64,000 nucleotides of DNA from Lachnospiraceae bacterium RM5 (GCA_900110975.1 FOFK01000002.1:610373-674372); one strand, 5' to 3'; shown: positions 53,721 to 62,598, numbered from the stretch's first letter. Numbers and translations are program-made. Notes: a model not told the origin generated them from the letters alone.

Positions 53721-54734
53721 ATGATAAAAGTTGAAAATGTGAAAAAAGACTTTAAAAAAGTCGTAAAAGACCAGGGAGTCAAAGGAAGTATCAAGTCTTT
53801 ATTCAACAGAAAATATGAAATCGTTCATGCGGTAGACGACATATCATTTAATGTTGACAAGGGCGAAATACTTGGATTTATTGGTGCAAACGGTGCCGGA
53901 AAATCAACTACTATTAAAATGCTTACAGGCATTTTAACACCAACTGAAGGTAATGTAGAAATTAATGGTAAAATACCAACCAAGAATAGAAAAGAATATG
54001 TTAAGGAAATCGGAGTTGTTTTCGGTCAGAGAACCCAGCTCTGGTGGGACCTTCCACTTGTAGAAACTTTTTCAGTTTTAAAAGAAATCTACAACGTGGA
54101 TGATGATGCATTCAAAAAAAGAATGTGCTTCTTAAACGAAGTTCTGGAACTTGATGCATTTATCAAAAGTCCTGTAAGAACTTTGTCTTTAGGACAAAGA
54201 ATGAGAGCTGACCTTGCTGCAAGTATGATTCATTCTCCAAAAGTATTATTCTTAGATGAGCCAACAATCGGTCTTGACGTTGCTGTTAAAAACAATATAA
54301 GACAGGCAATTACACAGATTAACGAACAGGAAGATACTACTATCATTCTTACAACTCATGATTTAAATGATATTGAAACTCTTTGTCAGAGAATAGTTAT
54401 GATTGATAAAGGTAAACTCATCTATGATGGAACACTTGCAAATATGAAAGGACAGTTTGGTAACTTCAGGGAAGTAAATATGTCTCTTGAAAATTCTGAT
54501 GAAATTGACAAACTTAATTTCCTTGATACTTTCAAACTAAAGAAAAAAGATATCAGCATAAATAAAACAAAAGAAAAAGTATCTATTTCCTTTAACCAGG
54601 ATAAATTATCCATCGCAGACATGCTTGAATATCTTCTTAAAAACACAAACATTAAAGATATTTCAGTAAATGACGTAAATATCGAAGAAATAGTATGCAG
54701 AATGTATGGCAAAGAGGTGAGCGTTAATGACTAA
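53721..54734 (+). CDS. ABC-2 exporter ATP-binding protein
   Basis: A 337-residue ATPase of the COG4586 type. Walker A GANGAGKST near residue 55, a Q-loop in FGQRTQLWWDLP, the signature LSLGQRMRADL, Walker B VLFLDEPTIGLD and the H-loop TTHDLND. The extra 80-residue C-terminal domain and the FGQRTQLWWDL sequence are typical of the ATPases that work with the DUF990/ABC-2 permease pair encoded next. It powers export of an unknown compound. It overlaps the next gene by 8 bp; AAGGAGG precedes the ATG. Confidence 0.92.
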   Translation: MIKVENVKKDFKKVVKDQGVKGSIKSLFNRKYEIVHAVDDISFNVDKGEILGFIGANGAGKSTTIKMLTGILTPTEGNVEINGKIPTKNRKEYVKEIGVVFGQRTQLWWDLPLVETFSVLKEIYNVDDDAFKKRMCFLNEVLELDAFIKSPVRTLSLGQRMRADLAASMIHSPKVLFLDEPTIGLDVAVKNNIRQAITQINEQEDTTIILTTHDLNDIETLCQRIVMIDKGKLIYDGTLANMKGQFGNFREVNMSLENSDEIDKLNFLDTFKLKKKDISINKTKEKVSISFNQDKLSIADMLEYLLKNTNIKDISVNDVNIEEIVCRMYGKEVSVND

Positions 54735-55554
54735 ATTAAAAAAGATCTTAAAAATATATAAACCATTCACCAAAGCAGGGCTTCAAAGTGCTATGGCATA
54801 CCGTACAAACTTTACATTCTTTGTAATTGGTGAATCCCTTTATTGTTTTGTATTATATTTTATCTGGAAGGCAGTATTTGCCTCTGGTGGATCAAATACT
54901 TTTATGGGGTTTTCAATAACAGATATCACCGTATATGTATTTTTATCTAATATTGTAAAATTCCTTATAGACACAGATTCCACAGTAAGTATGGCTGAAG
55001 AAATAAAAGACGGAAGCATTATCATGAGAATGATTAAACCTGTAAATATTGACCACAGTCTTCTTACATTTGAGCTTGGAAATAAAATCATGATGATTTT
55101 CTGTATTTTCCTGCCTGTAATGTTAGGTCTTGAAATATACAGATATGTAATACTCGGAAAAATTGCATTTAATATTTTTAGTTTTTTACTATTTTCACTT
55201 AGCGTTGTATTAGGCTATTTATTATCATTTTATTTAAATCTGATATTTGGTTATCTGGCATTTTTCCTTTTAAATATCTGGGGATTTTCAATACTTAAAG
55301 GTGCAATCTTAAACTTTTTATCAGGCGCCACAATACCACTTGCGTTTTTCCCTGGTGCTGTAAGAGCTGTACTTGAACAGCTCCCATTTGCTTCACTTGT
55401 TTATGCACCTACAATGATTTACATGGGGAAATTAAGTACTAACCAGATATTATTTACACTTTTAAAACAGATAATATGGTTGATTGTATTTGTTCTTATC
55501 AGTGATTTTATATGGATAAAGGCACAAAAAAGACTTGAAGTACAAGGAGGTTAA
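54727..55554 (+). CDS. ABC-2 family permease 1 (COG4587/DUF990 type)
   Basis: A 275-residue permease with six membrane helices. The start (FTKAGLQSAMAYRTNFTFF) and the region EEIKDGSIIMRMIKPVN match the paired ABC-2 (DUF990-type) permeases. It should form a heterodimer with the next gene product. Its start lies in the end of the ATPase gene (GAGGTG site). Substrate unknown; related systems have been linked to export of toxic cations or peptides. Confidence 0.87.
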   Translation: MTKLKKILKIYKPFTKAGLQSAMAYRTNFTFFVIGESLYCFVLYFIWKAVFASGGSNTFMGFSITDITVYVFLSNIVKFLIDTDSTVSMAEEIKDGSIIMRMIKPVNIDHSLLTFELGNKIMMIFCIFLPVMLGLEIYRYVILGKIAFNIFSFLLFSLSVVLGYLLSFYLNLIFGYLAFFLLNIWGFSILKGAILNFLSGATIPLAFFPGAVRAVLEQLPFASLVYAPTMIYMGKLSTNQILFTLLKQIIWLIVFVLISDFIWIKAQKRLEVQGG

Positions 55555-55555
55555 C

Positions 55556-56344
55556 ATGAGATTTTTTAGAATATACAAAATTTTTGTTGCACAAAAAATA
55601 AAAATGTTAATGGAATACAGAGTGGATTTTCTTACAGGTGCTACAAGCTTTTTAATCACACAGCTTACAAACCTTGTATTTATAGGTATTATCTTTGGAC
55701 AAATACCTCACTTAAACGGATTTTTATTTCAAGAGATAATTTTTATTTATGGATTTTCTCTTATGTCAAAAGGTCTTGACCACTTGCTAACGGATAACTT
55801 CTGGAAACTGGCATACTTTGTTGTAAGAAAAGGTGACTTTGATAAATACCTTACAAGACCTATAGATCCACTTGTTCACGTAATTATCGAAAACATTGAA
55901 TTTGATGCACTTGGCGAATTTGTAACAGGTATTGTACTTTTCATTATTTCATCAAGAAAATTAAAACTCCACTTTGGACCATTAGATATTCTGCTACTCA
56001 TAATAGCTGTTATATTTGGAGCAATGATTTTCACTGCAATAAAAATACTTGGTGCATCTATTGCATTCTGGATTCAGCGTAGCGGTAGTATCTTACAGAT
56101 TTTCTATGGTACAAGTGATTTTGCAAGATACCCAACAACAATCTACAATGCTTTTGTTAAAAACTTAATTACTTATGTAATTCCATTTGCATTTACTTCC
56201 TACTACCCTGCCGTATATTTTTTAAGAGGCGAAAATCCTTTATTTAACATCGGCGGTGTTGTAGTAGCTGCAGTCATCTTATTATTAATAAGCATATGCG
56301 TATGGAACAGAGGACTGTCAGCATACGAAAGCGCAGGAAGCTGA
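55556..56344 (+). CDS. ABC-2 family permease 2 (COG3694/DUF990 type)
   Basis: A 262-residue permease with six membrane helices, partner of the preceding permease: EYRVDFLTGATSFL at the start, the matching RKGDFDKYLTRPIDPL motif (same place as DGSIIMRMIKPVN in its partner), and IPFAFTSYYPAVYFL near the end. ATG 55556 is chosen with AAGGAGG five bases upstream; an upstream TTG at 55535 is unlikely. Last gene of the exporter operon. Confidence 0.87.
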   Translation: MRFFRIYKIFVAQKIKMLMEYRVDFLTGATSFLITQLTNLVFIGIIFGQIPHLNGFLFQEIIFIYGFSLMSKGLDHLLTDNFWKLAYFVVRKGDFDKYLTRPIDPLVHVIIENIEFDALGEFVTGIVLFIISSRKLKLHFGPLDILLLIIAVIFGAMIFTAIKILGASIAFWIQRSGSILQIFYGTSDFARYPTTIYNAFVKNLITYVIPFAFTSYYPAVYFLRGENPLFNIGGVVVAAVILLLISICVWNRGLSAYESAGS

Positions 56345-56390
56345 TTAACTTTTGTATTAATATACTAAATTAGAATTTTATTCAAAAAAA

Positions 56391-56431
56391 CTGCCACTCT
56401 TTGGTATATACCAAAGAGTAGCAGTTTTTTT
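56391..56431 (+). terminator. Terminator of the ABC exporter operon (bidirectional)
   Basis: CTGCCACTCTTTGGTA / TACCAAAGAGTAGCAG stem with one mismatch, followed by seven T on the plus strand and preceded by seven A, so it also stops minus-strand transcripts coming from the cassette. Confidence 0.93.
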
Positions 56432-56501
56432 GCGTCAACATTTACGCATTTTACAATTTTATTTTTTTAGGACACCCACATAGATTACCAATTATTTTTT
56501 C

Positions 56502-56559
56502 ATTTTTCAATACCTCTGATGACGAACGTCGAATTCTGTCGACGAACGTTGATTTTTAT
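56502..56559. repeat. 58-bp direct repeat, left copy
   Basis: Identical over 58 bp to 60147-60204. It contains GACGAACGT(C/T)GA twice, 20 bases apart, and a short palindrome GTCGA/TCGAC. It starts one base after the stop codon of the 114-residue protein gene (stop at 56561-56563). Confidence 0.95.
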
Positions 56560-56560
56560 C

Positions 56561-56905
56561 CTAATTTTGATCTTCTCTGAATGGATAAAATAAAATAATT
56601 TTTTTTATATCCTCCATATCTATATAAAAAACATGTGGATTTTCACCCTCTACAACTACCTCATATGATTTTATTTTTTTATTTAATTTATATTCATCAA
56701 GCACATCTGTGATCATTTCTTTTTTTTCAGTTACATCAGCCTCCTTATATTTTTTTGTATATATTATATAATAAATACTATCAGCAACCTCGTTCCGTTC
56801 ATTACTTCTCTTCCAACCAACATCAGACACATTTTTATTAATAAAAAATAATACTACAAGACCTATGACAATTATAACAAAAGAAAAAATCTTTATCTTT
56901 TTCAC
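56561..56905 (-). CDS. Small membrane-anchored protein, tandem copy 1
   Basis: A 114-residue protein with one N-terminal hydrophobic helix (IFSFVIIVIGLVVLFFI) and an extracytoplasmic domain of about 85 residues, Lys/Glu rich, mostly helical in the middle. No lipobox cysteine and no known family. The start is GTG 56905 with GGAGGAG six bases upstream. It is about 88% identical to the neighbouring copy at 56956-57300; differences cluster in the last 30 residues. It follows the protease gene in the same direction and may be its partner, for example an inhibitor or anchor; this is a guess from position only. Confidence 0.75.
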   Translation of the reverse strand: MKKIKIFSFVIIVIGLVVLFFINKNVSDVGWKRSNERNEVADSIYYIIYTKKYKEADVTEKKEMITDVLDEYKLNKKIKSYEVVVEGENPHVFYIDMEDIKKIILFYPFREDQN

Positions 56906-56955
56906 AATTACTCCTCCAATGTGGCATTCAATTTTATTCTAATAAGATTTTCATT

Positions 56956-57300
56956 CTAATTTTGATCTTCTCTAAACGAATATAATAAAATACCTCTTTT
57001 TATATCCTCCATATTGATATACATAACATATGGATATTCACTTTCTACTACCACCTCATATGATTTTATTTTTTTATTTAATTTATATTCATCAAGCACA
57101 TCTGTGATCATTTCTTTTTTTTCAGTCACATCAGCCTCCTTATATTTTTTTGTATATATTATATAATAAATACTATCAGCAACCTCGTTTCGTTCATTAC
57201 TTCTCTTCCAACCAACATCAGACACATTTTTATTAATAAAAAATAATAATACAAGACCTATGACAATTATAACAAAAGAAAAAATCTTTATCTTTTTCAC
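56956..57300 (-). CDS. Small membrane-anchored protein, tandem copy 2
   Basis: The second 114-residue copy, with the same helix (VIIVIGLVLLFFI) and the same GTG start behind GGAGGAG. The duplication unit is 395 bp and includes about 27 bases of the end of the protease gene, which is why the intergenic sequence before copy 1 repeats the protease stop and the ribosome site. The changed residues (ESEYPYVMYINMEDIKRG against EGENPHVFYIDMEDIKKI) lie near the C-terminus. Function unknown. Confidence 0.75.
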   Translation of the reverse strand: MKKIKIFSFVIIVIGLVLLFFINKNVSDVGWKRSNERNEVADSIYYIIYTKKYKEADVTEKKEMITDVLDEYKLNKKIKSYEVVVESEYPYVMYINMEDIKRGILLYSFREDQN

Positions 57301-57302
57301 AA

Positions 57303-60086
57303 TTACTCCTCCAATGTGGCATTCAATAATTTTACATCATCAATAACAGCAGCTGTATCATACTCTGAATCACCAACATCATATACCAAAAATCTAACTT
57401 TTATCATTCTATTTTTAAATTCTGATATATCAATCTTTATATTTTTCCATCCTGTATGATACATTGTATCATCTCCTCCTGTAAAATCAATTCCAGATAT
57501 TCCAATCCAATCTGATGTATTTACTGTTTCTAAAACATCACTATATATTATATTTTCATCTAAATCTAAAATTTGTATTTCAAATTTATCATCATATTCT
57601 GAATCCACATATTCCATTGGCTCCTCTGAAAAAACATCATAATTAAATTCTAATATATTATTTTGTACATTATATACTTTCTGAGTTAATTGACTGCCTT
57701 CTCCCTCATCTATATTTATCCCTTCTTTTTTCCCTATTCCTGTAGATAAAAATGCCATTTTGTTACCATTTGCTTTTATTTCTCCTAATTTAGGTAAAAC
57801 TCTAACATCTCCTTCACTTTTCCAAAAAAATGGTTTATCAAAAAAAGTTCGTTCAAAATCACCATTTATTAACTCTTTTTTCACACTACATTCTTTATTC
57901 CCTACAATCATTGGAAATGCAGTATTACCCATTTTTTCAAACGCATCTTTATCCAATAAAAACTCCCAAAATGAAGGTTCTCTATATTCATAATCATCAG
58001 ACCCACATTTTTCCTTGGCAGTCTTAAATGCCTCATCAGCATTTTCCCCATTTAATATTTCTTCAAAATAAACTTTCATCATTTTTCTGGAATAATCTGC
58101 TATTACAGAATTATAAAATCCAACAAATACAGCCGCTCCGCAATCATCAACTAAAGTATTTGCTATATCTTGATTTAATCCCAATTCAGTACTCCCCATA
58201 CACATACAAGATTCAGAAAAAATAAAACTACCTAACAATCCCTCACTTCCATAATAATGTTCAAAAAAATCATTATTTATAGCATATGAACCAGTTCCAT
58301 CTGAATCTGCTACTTGAATCACTCTTCCCATTCTAATGTCCATAGCATACTTTTCATCATTTTCTGCACTTATTTCTTCTTCTATTAGACAAAATAGTGG
58401 CTCACCATTAGATATCATACCATGTCCACTTAATCCAATTAAATCTTTTCCATTTAATTTTGTTGCAATCTCATCCACTGTAACATAGTCATCATATTCA
58501 ACATCAACTCCACTATTTCTCCACTCGTCAACTAGTTTTTCATAATAATGCGTTCTATATTCTGTATTTTCAAAAGTATTTAATATTATACAAGACTTAC
58601 CTAAAAATTCATCATCAAGTTTAAAATCATAATAATTCTTTATTATTTCATCTTCAAAAGATTCTGCATAAAAAAAATCATCCAATTGTATTAAAAATTT
58701 ATTTTCATTAAAATATGTACATACATAGTTTTTGTTTATGTTGTCATAATTATACTCTAATATATATCCTAAACTTAATAATTCTCTTAATTTATTTTCA
58801 ACATTTTGTTTTCTAATTTCATATACCTCTTTATAACCTCCATTTTGTATATTCTTACTATCTGTAATTAATAAATCCATGGGAGTGGCATATTTTTTTA
58901 ATTCTTCTTCTATACTATTATTGACAAACTCCATCATTTCCAGTTCTATATCATCAAAAGGTAATATTGCTGTTACAGTTACTTGATTTGTAAAACTCCC
59001 ATCATCTATACATGCTTTAAAATTTTTATTTTCAATTTTATTTTCAATAGAACCTATATCATATTTTATCGTATAAATACCATCTCCACATATATCATCA
59101 CCACTTTTATCCAAATTGCCATCATCATAAAAATATCCCGCAAATTCTCCATCAGCATATAATGATATTTTCTCTTTATTAACATTATATACGTTATCCT
59201 TACATGTATAACAAACATATAAATATATTATATTTGAAGTATTGTTAATCAAAATCTCATTTGTACTTACCGATAATACTCCGCCCTGATTATCATCCTC
59301 ATAATTTGTTAAGATTCCACCATCATTCCACTCTGTTATTTTAATACAATTATTTCCAGCTAAATAATCTTCATATGACAATAAACAAGAATTATTCCAA
59401 AGTATCTTATCATTTCCTCTCCAAAATCGTATATTATATATATTTATATCATTATTTGTAAAGGTATAACTATATATTTTATTTTTCACAACCTCTTTCA
59501 ACTCAACGGGATTATATTTTATTGCATCAGATTCAGCTAAAACAATATCATTCCCATTATTATTTTTTTTTGAATTATTATTAAAATTTATATACTTAAT
59601 TGAATCATCTTTATTCCAATCATAAAACTCTGAGAGATCCAAATATATTGTATCTCCCTCTCTAAAAAAATCATTATATATTTCCTCTATAGTTTCCCAA
59701 TGGCCATATTCAGCTCCATCTATACAATACATATTGTTATCATTTTTTCCTCCCGCACTCCACGAATTCCATTTTATACTTTTATCCGGACTTAATCGGT
59801 TAAATGTTATATTATTAGCAGTATATGGTACTTCGACGCTCCATATTAACTGATCTTCCTTTTGCATTACATAATGATTATGCCCATTAGAATTATCTAC
59901 AAGCTCTATTATTGAATTATCATTACTAACCCAAAAAGAATCTGTATTATCTTTAAGATATATTTTTTTATTTTTTTTCTTTTCAGCTCTTACTATAGTC
60001 ACATTAAAATTAATATTAACAAATAATAAAACTATTATTAACAATATCGAAAAAAAACAATATTTCTTTTTATTTAAATTTATCAT
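57303..60086 (-). CDS. Secreted caspase/gingipain-like (clan CD, C25-like) cysteine protease
   Basis: A 927-residue exported protein. A signal peptide with hydrophobic core (FFSILLIIVLLFVNINF) is followed by a Trp-rich beta domain (about 40-250, with GDTIYLDLSEFYDW), an Ig-like segment, a helical part, and a catalytic clan CD domain (about 500-690). The likely catalytic dyad is His555 in GLSGHGMIS and Cys627 in FSESCMCMG (Cys629 is two residues on), with the following DDCGAAVFVGF strand typical of C25/caspase-like folds. The C-terminal 180 residues are a beta-sandwich ending DDVKLLNATLEE. No LPXTG or membrane tail, so it is released or held by other means. The gene is more AT-rich than its neighbours. 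A promoter at 60127-60155 uses the flanking repeat. Confidence 0.75.
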   Translation of the reverse strand: MINLNKKKYCFFSILLIIVLLFVNINFNVTIVRAEKKKNKKIYLKDNTDSFWVSNDNSIIELVDNSNGHNHYVMQKEDQLIWSVEVPYTANNITFNRLSPDKSIKWNSWSAGGKNDNNMYCIDGAEYGHWETIEEIYNDFFREGDTIYLDLSEFYDWNKDDSIKYINFNNNSKKNNNGNDIVLAESDAIKYNPVELKEVVKNKIYSYTFTNNDINIYNIRFWRGNDKILWNNSCLLSYEDYLAGNNCIKITEWNDGGILTNYEDDNQGGVLSVSTNEILINNTSNIIYLYVCYTCKDNVYNVNKEKISLYADGEFAGYFYDDGNLDKSGDDICGDGIYTIKYDIGSIENKIENKNFKACIDDGSFTNQVTVTAILPFDDIELEMMEFVNNSIEEELKKYATPMDLLITDSKNIQNGGYKEVYEIRKQNVENKLRELLSLGYILEYNYDNINKNYVCTYFNENKFLIQLDDFFYAESFEDEIIKNYYDFKLDDEFLGKSCIILNTFENTEYRTHYYEKLVDEWRNSGVDVEYDDYVTVDEIATKLNGKDLIGLSGHGMISNGEPLFCLIEEEISAENDEKYAMDIRMGRVIQVADSDGTGSYAINNDFFEHYYGSEGLLGSFIFSESCMCMGSTELGLNQDIANTLVDDCGAAVFVGFYNSVIADYSRKMMKVYFEEILNGENADEAFKTAKEKCGSDDYEYREPSFWEFLLDKDAFEKMGNTAFPMIVGNKECSVKKELINGDFERTFFDKPFFWKSEGDVRVLPKLGEIKANGNKMAFLSTGIGKKEGINIDEGEGSQLTQKVYNVQNNILEFNYDVFSEEPMEYVDSEYDDKFEIQILDLDENIIYSDVLETVNTSDWIGISGIDFTGGDDTMYHTGWKNIKIDISEFKNRMIKVRFLVYDVGDSEYDTAAVIDDVKLLNATLEE

Positions 60087-60126
60087 TATTACTATCTCCT
60101 TTTTACTATCTCTACTTATTTTTTAA

Positions 60127-60155
60127 ATAATATAATTATTAATTATATTTTTCAA
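60127..60155 (-). promoter_or_regulatory. Protease cassette promoter overlapping the 58-bp repeat
   Basis: Minus strand TTGAAA (60150-60155, inside the repeat), 17-base spacer, TATTAT (60127-60132, outside), about 40 bp upstream of the protease start with GGAGAT. Confidence 0.6.
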
Positions 60156-60204
60156 TACCTCTGATGACGAACGTCGAATTCTGTCGACGAACGTTGATTT
60201 TTAT
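60147..60204. repeat. 58-bp direct repeat, right copy
   Basis: Identical to 56502-56559. With the left copy it brackets the protease and its two small downstream genes (3.6 kb). It lies between the rnhA terminator and the protease promoter. Confidence 0.95.
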
Positions 60205-60232
60205 TCCAAATTTATTACCTTTAAATACAAAA

Positions 60233-60265
60233 AACCTCTTTACCGGATTATCCAGCAAAGAGGTT
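60233..60265 (-). terminator. Terminator of rnhA
   Basis: Arms AACCTCTTT (60233-60241) and AAAGAGGTT (60257-60265), followed on the minus strand by TTTTGT. Confidence 0.9.
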
Positions 60266-60275
60266 AAATAATATT

Positions 60276-60950
60276 TTATTCCACTCCAACTGCCTTCTTT
60301 GCAAGTCTGTCTGCCATGTCATTATATTTGTTTTTTGAATGCGCTTTAATCTTTTTAAATTCAATATCTATAAGCGTTTTGTGCTCATCAAAAAATTCTT
60401 TATATCTCTTAGTCGCGTCCTTATTTGTTTTCCAAGTGCCTAAAGCCCATGACCTTATTCCTTCATAATCAAAGGCTATTATTATTTTTTTATAACCTGA
60501 GTTTATCCCATATTCAATAGCCTTCATTGAACCCAAGATTTCTCCGGCTACATTTCTAAGTTCTGCATCCTTATCATTTAATCCCTTTTCAAAAAATTCT
60601 TCTTCCCCATTTTTAGAAATTATTACCATTCCATAGCCATATTCACATGTTGAAATATTATAACTACCGTCAACAAAGGCAATACACTCTTCTTCCGATA
60701 AAGAAAAATCATCCATATCATTTCCAAAACTTTTTTCACCGGATGAGTCATTCTCCGATTTACATTCAGAATCTGCAGATTCCACCGTAGTATAAGAGCC
60801 TGAATTTATGAAATTTTCAGCATCAGAAATATTGTCAAAAGATTTATATATTGCTCCTTTAAATCCATGAACCTGAGCTTTACAATCATCCCAGTTAAAA
60901 TATATGCCCGGTACCTTACCTATTTTTACAGCATAATATTTCTTACTCAT
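60276..60950 (-). CDS. rnhA: Ribonuclease HI with N-terminal viroplasmin domain
   Basis: A 224-residue RNase H that cuts RNA in RNA-DNA hybrids. Residues 1-50 are a viroplasmin (hybrid-binding) domain: KYYAVKIGKVPGIYFNWDDCKAQVHGFKGAIYKSF, here in parts as KIGKVPGIYFNWDDC and GFKGAIYKSF. A polar Ser/Glu linker follows. The RNase H fold holds the carboxylates in CIAFVDGSYN (Asp), GEILGSMKAIE (Glu), IIAFDYEGIR (Asp) and KYNDMADRLAKKA (Asp). ATG 60950 overlaps the clpX stop by 8 bp with GAGAGGA upstream, so it is translated from the clpX transcript. Confidence 0.93.
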   Translation of the reverse strand: MSKKYYAVKIGKVPGIYFNWDDCKAQVHGFKGAIYKSFDNISDAENFINSGSYTTVESADSECKSENDSSGEKSFGNDMDDFSLSEEECIAFVDGSYNISTCEYGYGMVIISKNGEEEFFEKGLNDKDAELRNVAGEILGSMKAIEYGINSGYKKIIIAFDYEGIRSWALGTWKTNKDATKRYKEFFDEHKTLIDIEFKKIKAHSKNKYNDMADRLAKKAVGVE

Positions 60951-62550
60951 ACATTCCTCTCATTTCAATAAGCGGTGCACCTTTATGTTCGATGTAATCT
61001 TTAGTTATTGTAACTTTTCCAATATTTTTATCCTTTGGAATTTCATACATAATATCAAGCATGTATTCTTCCAAAGTAGAACGAAGTGCTCTTGCACCTG
61101 TCTTCTTATCAAGTGCTTTATCAGCAATCGCCAAAAGTGCATCATCCTCAAATACAAGTTTTACTTCATCAAGTTTTAAAAGTTCCTCATACTGCTTAAT
61201 AATGGCATTTCTAGGCTCTTTTAACACTTCAACCAAAAGTTCATTTGTAAGTCCTTCAAGAGTAAATACAACCGGCATTCTTCCTAAAAATTCAGGTATC
61301 ATACCATAATCCCTTAAATCTTCTGTAGTTACTTTTGAAATAAGATTTTCATCTGAATCATATTTATCTTTAAGATCTGCAATAAAGCCAATACTTGCCT
61401 GCTTATTTAATCTTTCTTTTATAATTCCTTCCAGATCAGGGAAAGCACCACCGCAGATAAATAAAATATTCTTTGTATCGATTGTTGTCATAGGAACCAT
61501 TGGGCTCTTTGAATTTGAACCAACAGGTACCTCAACAAGACTTCCTTCTAAAAGTTTAAGAAGTCCCTGCTGAACACTTTCACCACTTACATCCCTTGAA
61601 CGTGTTTCTCTTTTCTTCGCAATTTTATCAATCTCATCAATAAAAATAATTCCGGACTCTGCTCTGTCTACATCATTATCTGCTGCAGCTAAAAGCTTTG
61701 ATAATACACTTTCAATATCATCACCAACATAACCTGCTTCTGTAAGGGAAGTTGCATCTGTGATAGCAAGTGGAACATCCAAAATTTTTGCTAAAGTCTT
61801 TACCATATATGTCTTTCCTGAACCTGTTGGTCCAATCATAAGCATATTTGATTTTTCTATTTCAACACCCTCAGGAAGTGTGCTTGCCACACGTTTATAA
61901 TGGTTATAAACTCCAACAGAAATTACTTTCTTCGCATATTCCTGACCAACAACATATTCATCAAGTCTTTCCTTAATTTTATGAGGAGGAAGTATTTCCT
62001 TTACTTCTAAAGGTTTTCTTTCTTCACCAGGTTTTCTTTTTTTCACCTTAGGACCCTGATTCATCATCATATCCGCTAAATTTACGAAATGAAATTCAGG
62101 TTTTATTTTCTTTTTAACCTTCTTTTCATTATCATCTTTTGTAATTGTAATTTCTATTTCAGCATCATCATTGCCATCATCCTGACCATCGTTATTATCT
62201 TCATTTACTTCTTTATTCCCTTTATGATCAGTCTTATTAGCTACATCACCCTGGTTGTCATCATCTTCTTCATTTTCTTCATCTTCTTCATACTCATCAT
62301 CTTCTTCATCACCTGAAGTAAAAAGACTTGAAAATGGTGAATTTTTCATAAATTCTTCAACATCTTCCTGTGTAATATTTTTAAGCATATCCGCAAAAGG
62401 AGAATCCATAATCGCATCAAGTTCCGGAGTCTGGATGTTTTCCATACAATCCTTACAAACTTTCACTCCAAGGATATCCATATCTATTAATTCGCCAGCT
62501 TCTTCTTCTGTTCTCTGGCACATGCAGCATCTGTTTTCGTTATCTGACAT
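60943..62550 (-). CDS. clpX: ClpX-type AAA+ unfoldase with long acidic insert
   Basis: A 535-residue ClpX, longer than the usual 410-430. An N-terminal C4 zinc domain (CCMCQRTEEEAG, then VCKDCM) is followed by an insert of about 100 residues very rich in Asp/Glu/Asn (about 70-155, with runs like DDEYEEDEENEEDDD) before the AAA+ module. That module has ILPPHKIKERLDEYVVGQ, Walker A GPTGSGKT, Walker [15 protein letters not shown] and the sensor region EFLGRMPVVF. The IGF-type ClpP-binding loop is not clear: the equivalent place reads NKQASIGFIAD, which contains IGF, so ClpP docking is likely. ATG 62550 has AAAGGAT seven bases upstream; ATG 62574 is weaker. Confidence 0.92.
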   Translation of the reverse strand: MSDNENRCCMCQRTEEEAGELIDMDILGVKVCKDCMENIQTPELDAIMDSPFADMLKNITQEDVEEFMKNSPFSSLFTSGDEEDDEYEEDEENEEDDDNQGDVANKTDHKGNKEVNEDNNDGQDDGNDDAEIEITITKDDNEKKVKKKIKPEFHFVNLADMMMNQGPKVKKRKPGEERKPLEVKEILPPHKIKERLDEYVVGQEYAKKVISVGVYNHYKRVASTLPEGVEIEKSNMLMIGPTGSGKTYMVKTLAKILDVPLAITDATSLTEAGYVGDDIESVLSKLLAAADNDVDRAESGIIFIDEIDKIAKKRETRSRDVSGESVQQGLLKLLEGSLVEVPVGSNSKSPMVPMTTIDTKNILFICGGAFPDLEGIIKERLNKQASIGFIADLKDKYDSDENLISKVTTEDLRDYGMIPEFLGRMPVVFTLEGLTNELLVEVLKEPRNAIIKQYEELLKLDEVKLVFEDDALLAIADKALDKKTGARALRSTLEEYMLDIMYEIPKDKNIGKVTITKDYIEHKGAPLIEMRGMYE

Positions 62551-62598
62551 ATTTAAATCCTTTCTTTGTCTCATTAATTATTTATAAACTCTAAACAA

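Noticed and set aside
56502..60204. Composite transposon or integron
   Set aside because: No transposase, integrase or inverted terminal repeats were found; only direct repeats bound the segment.
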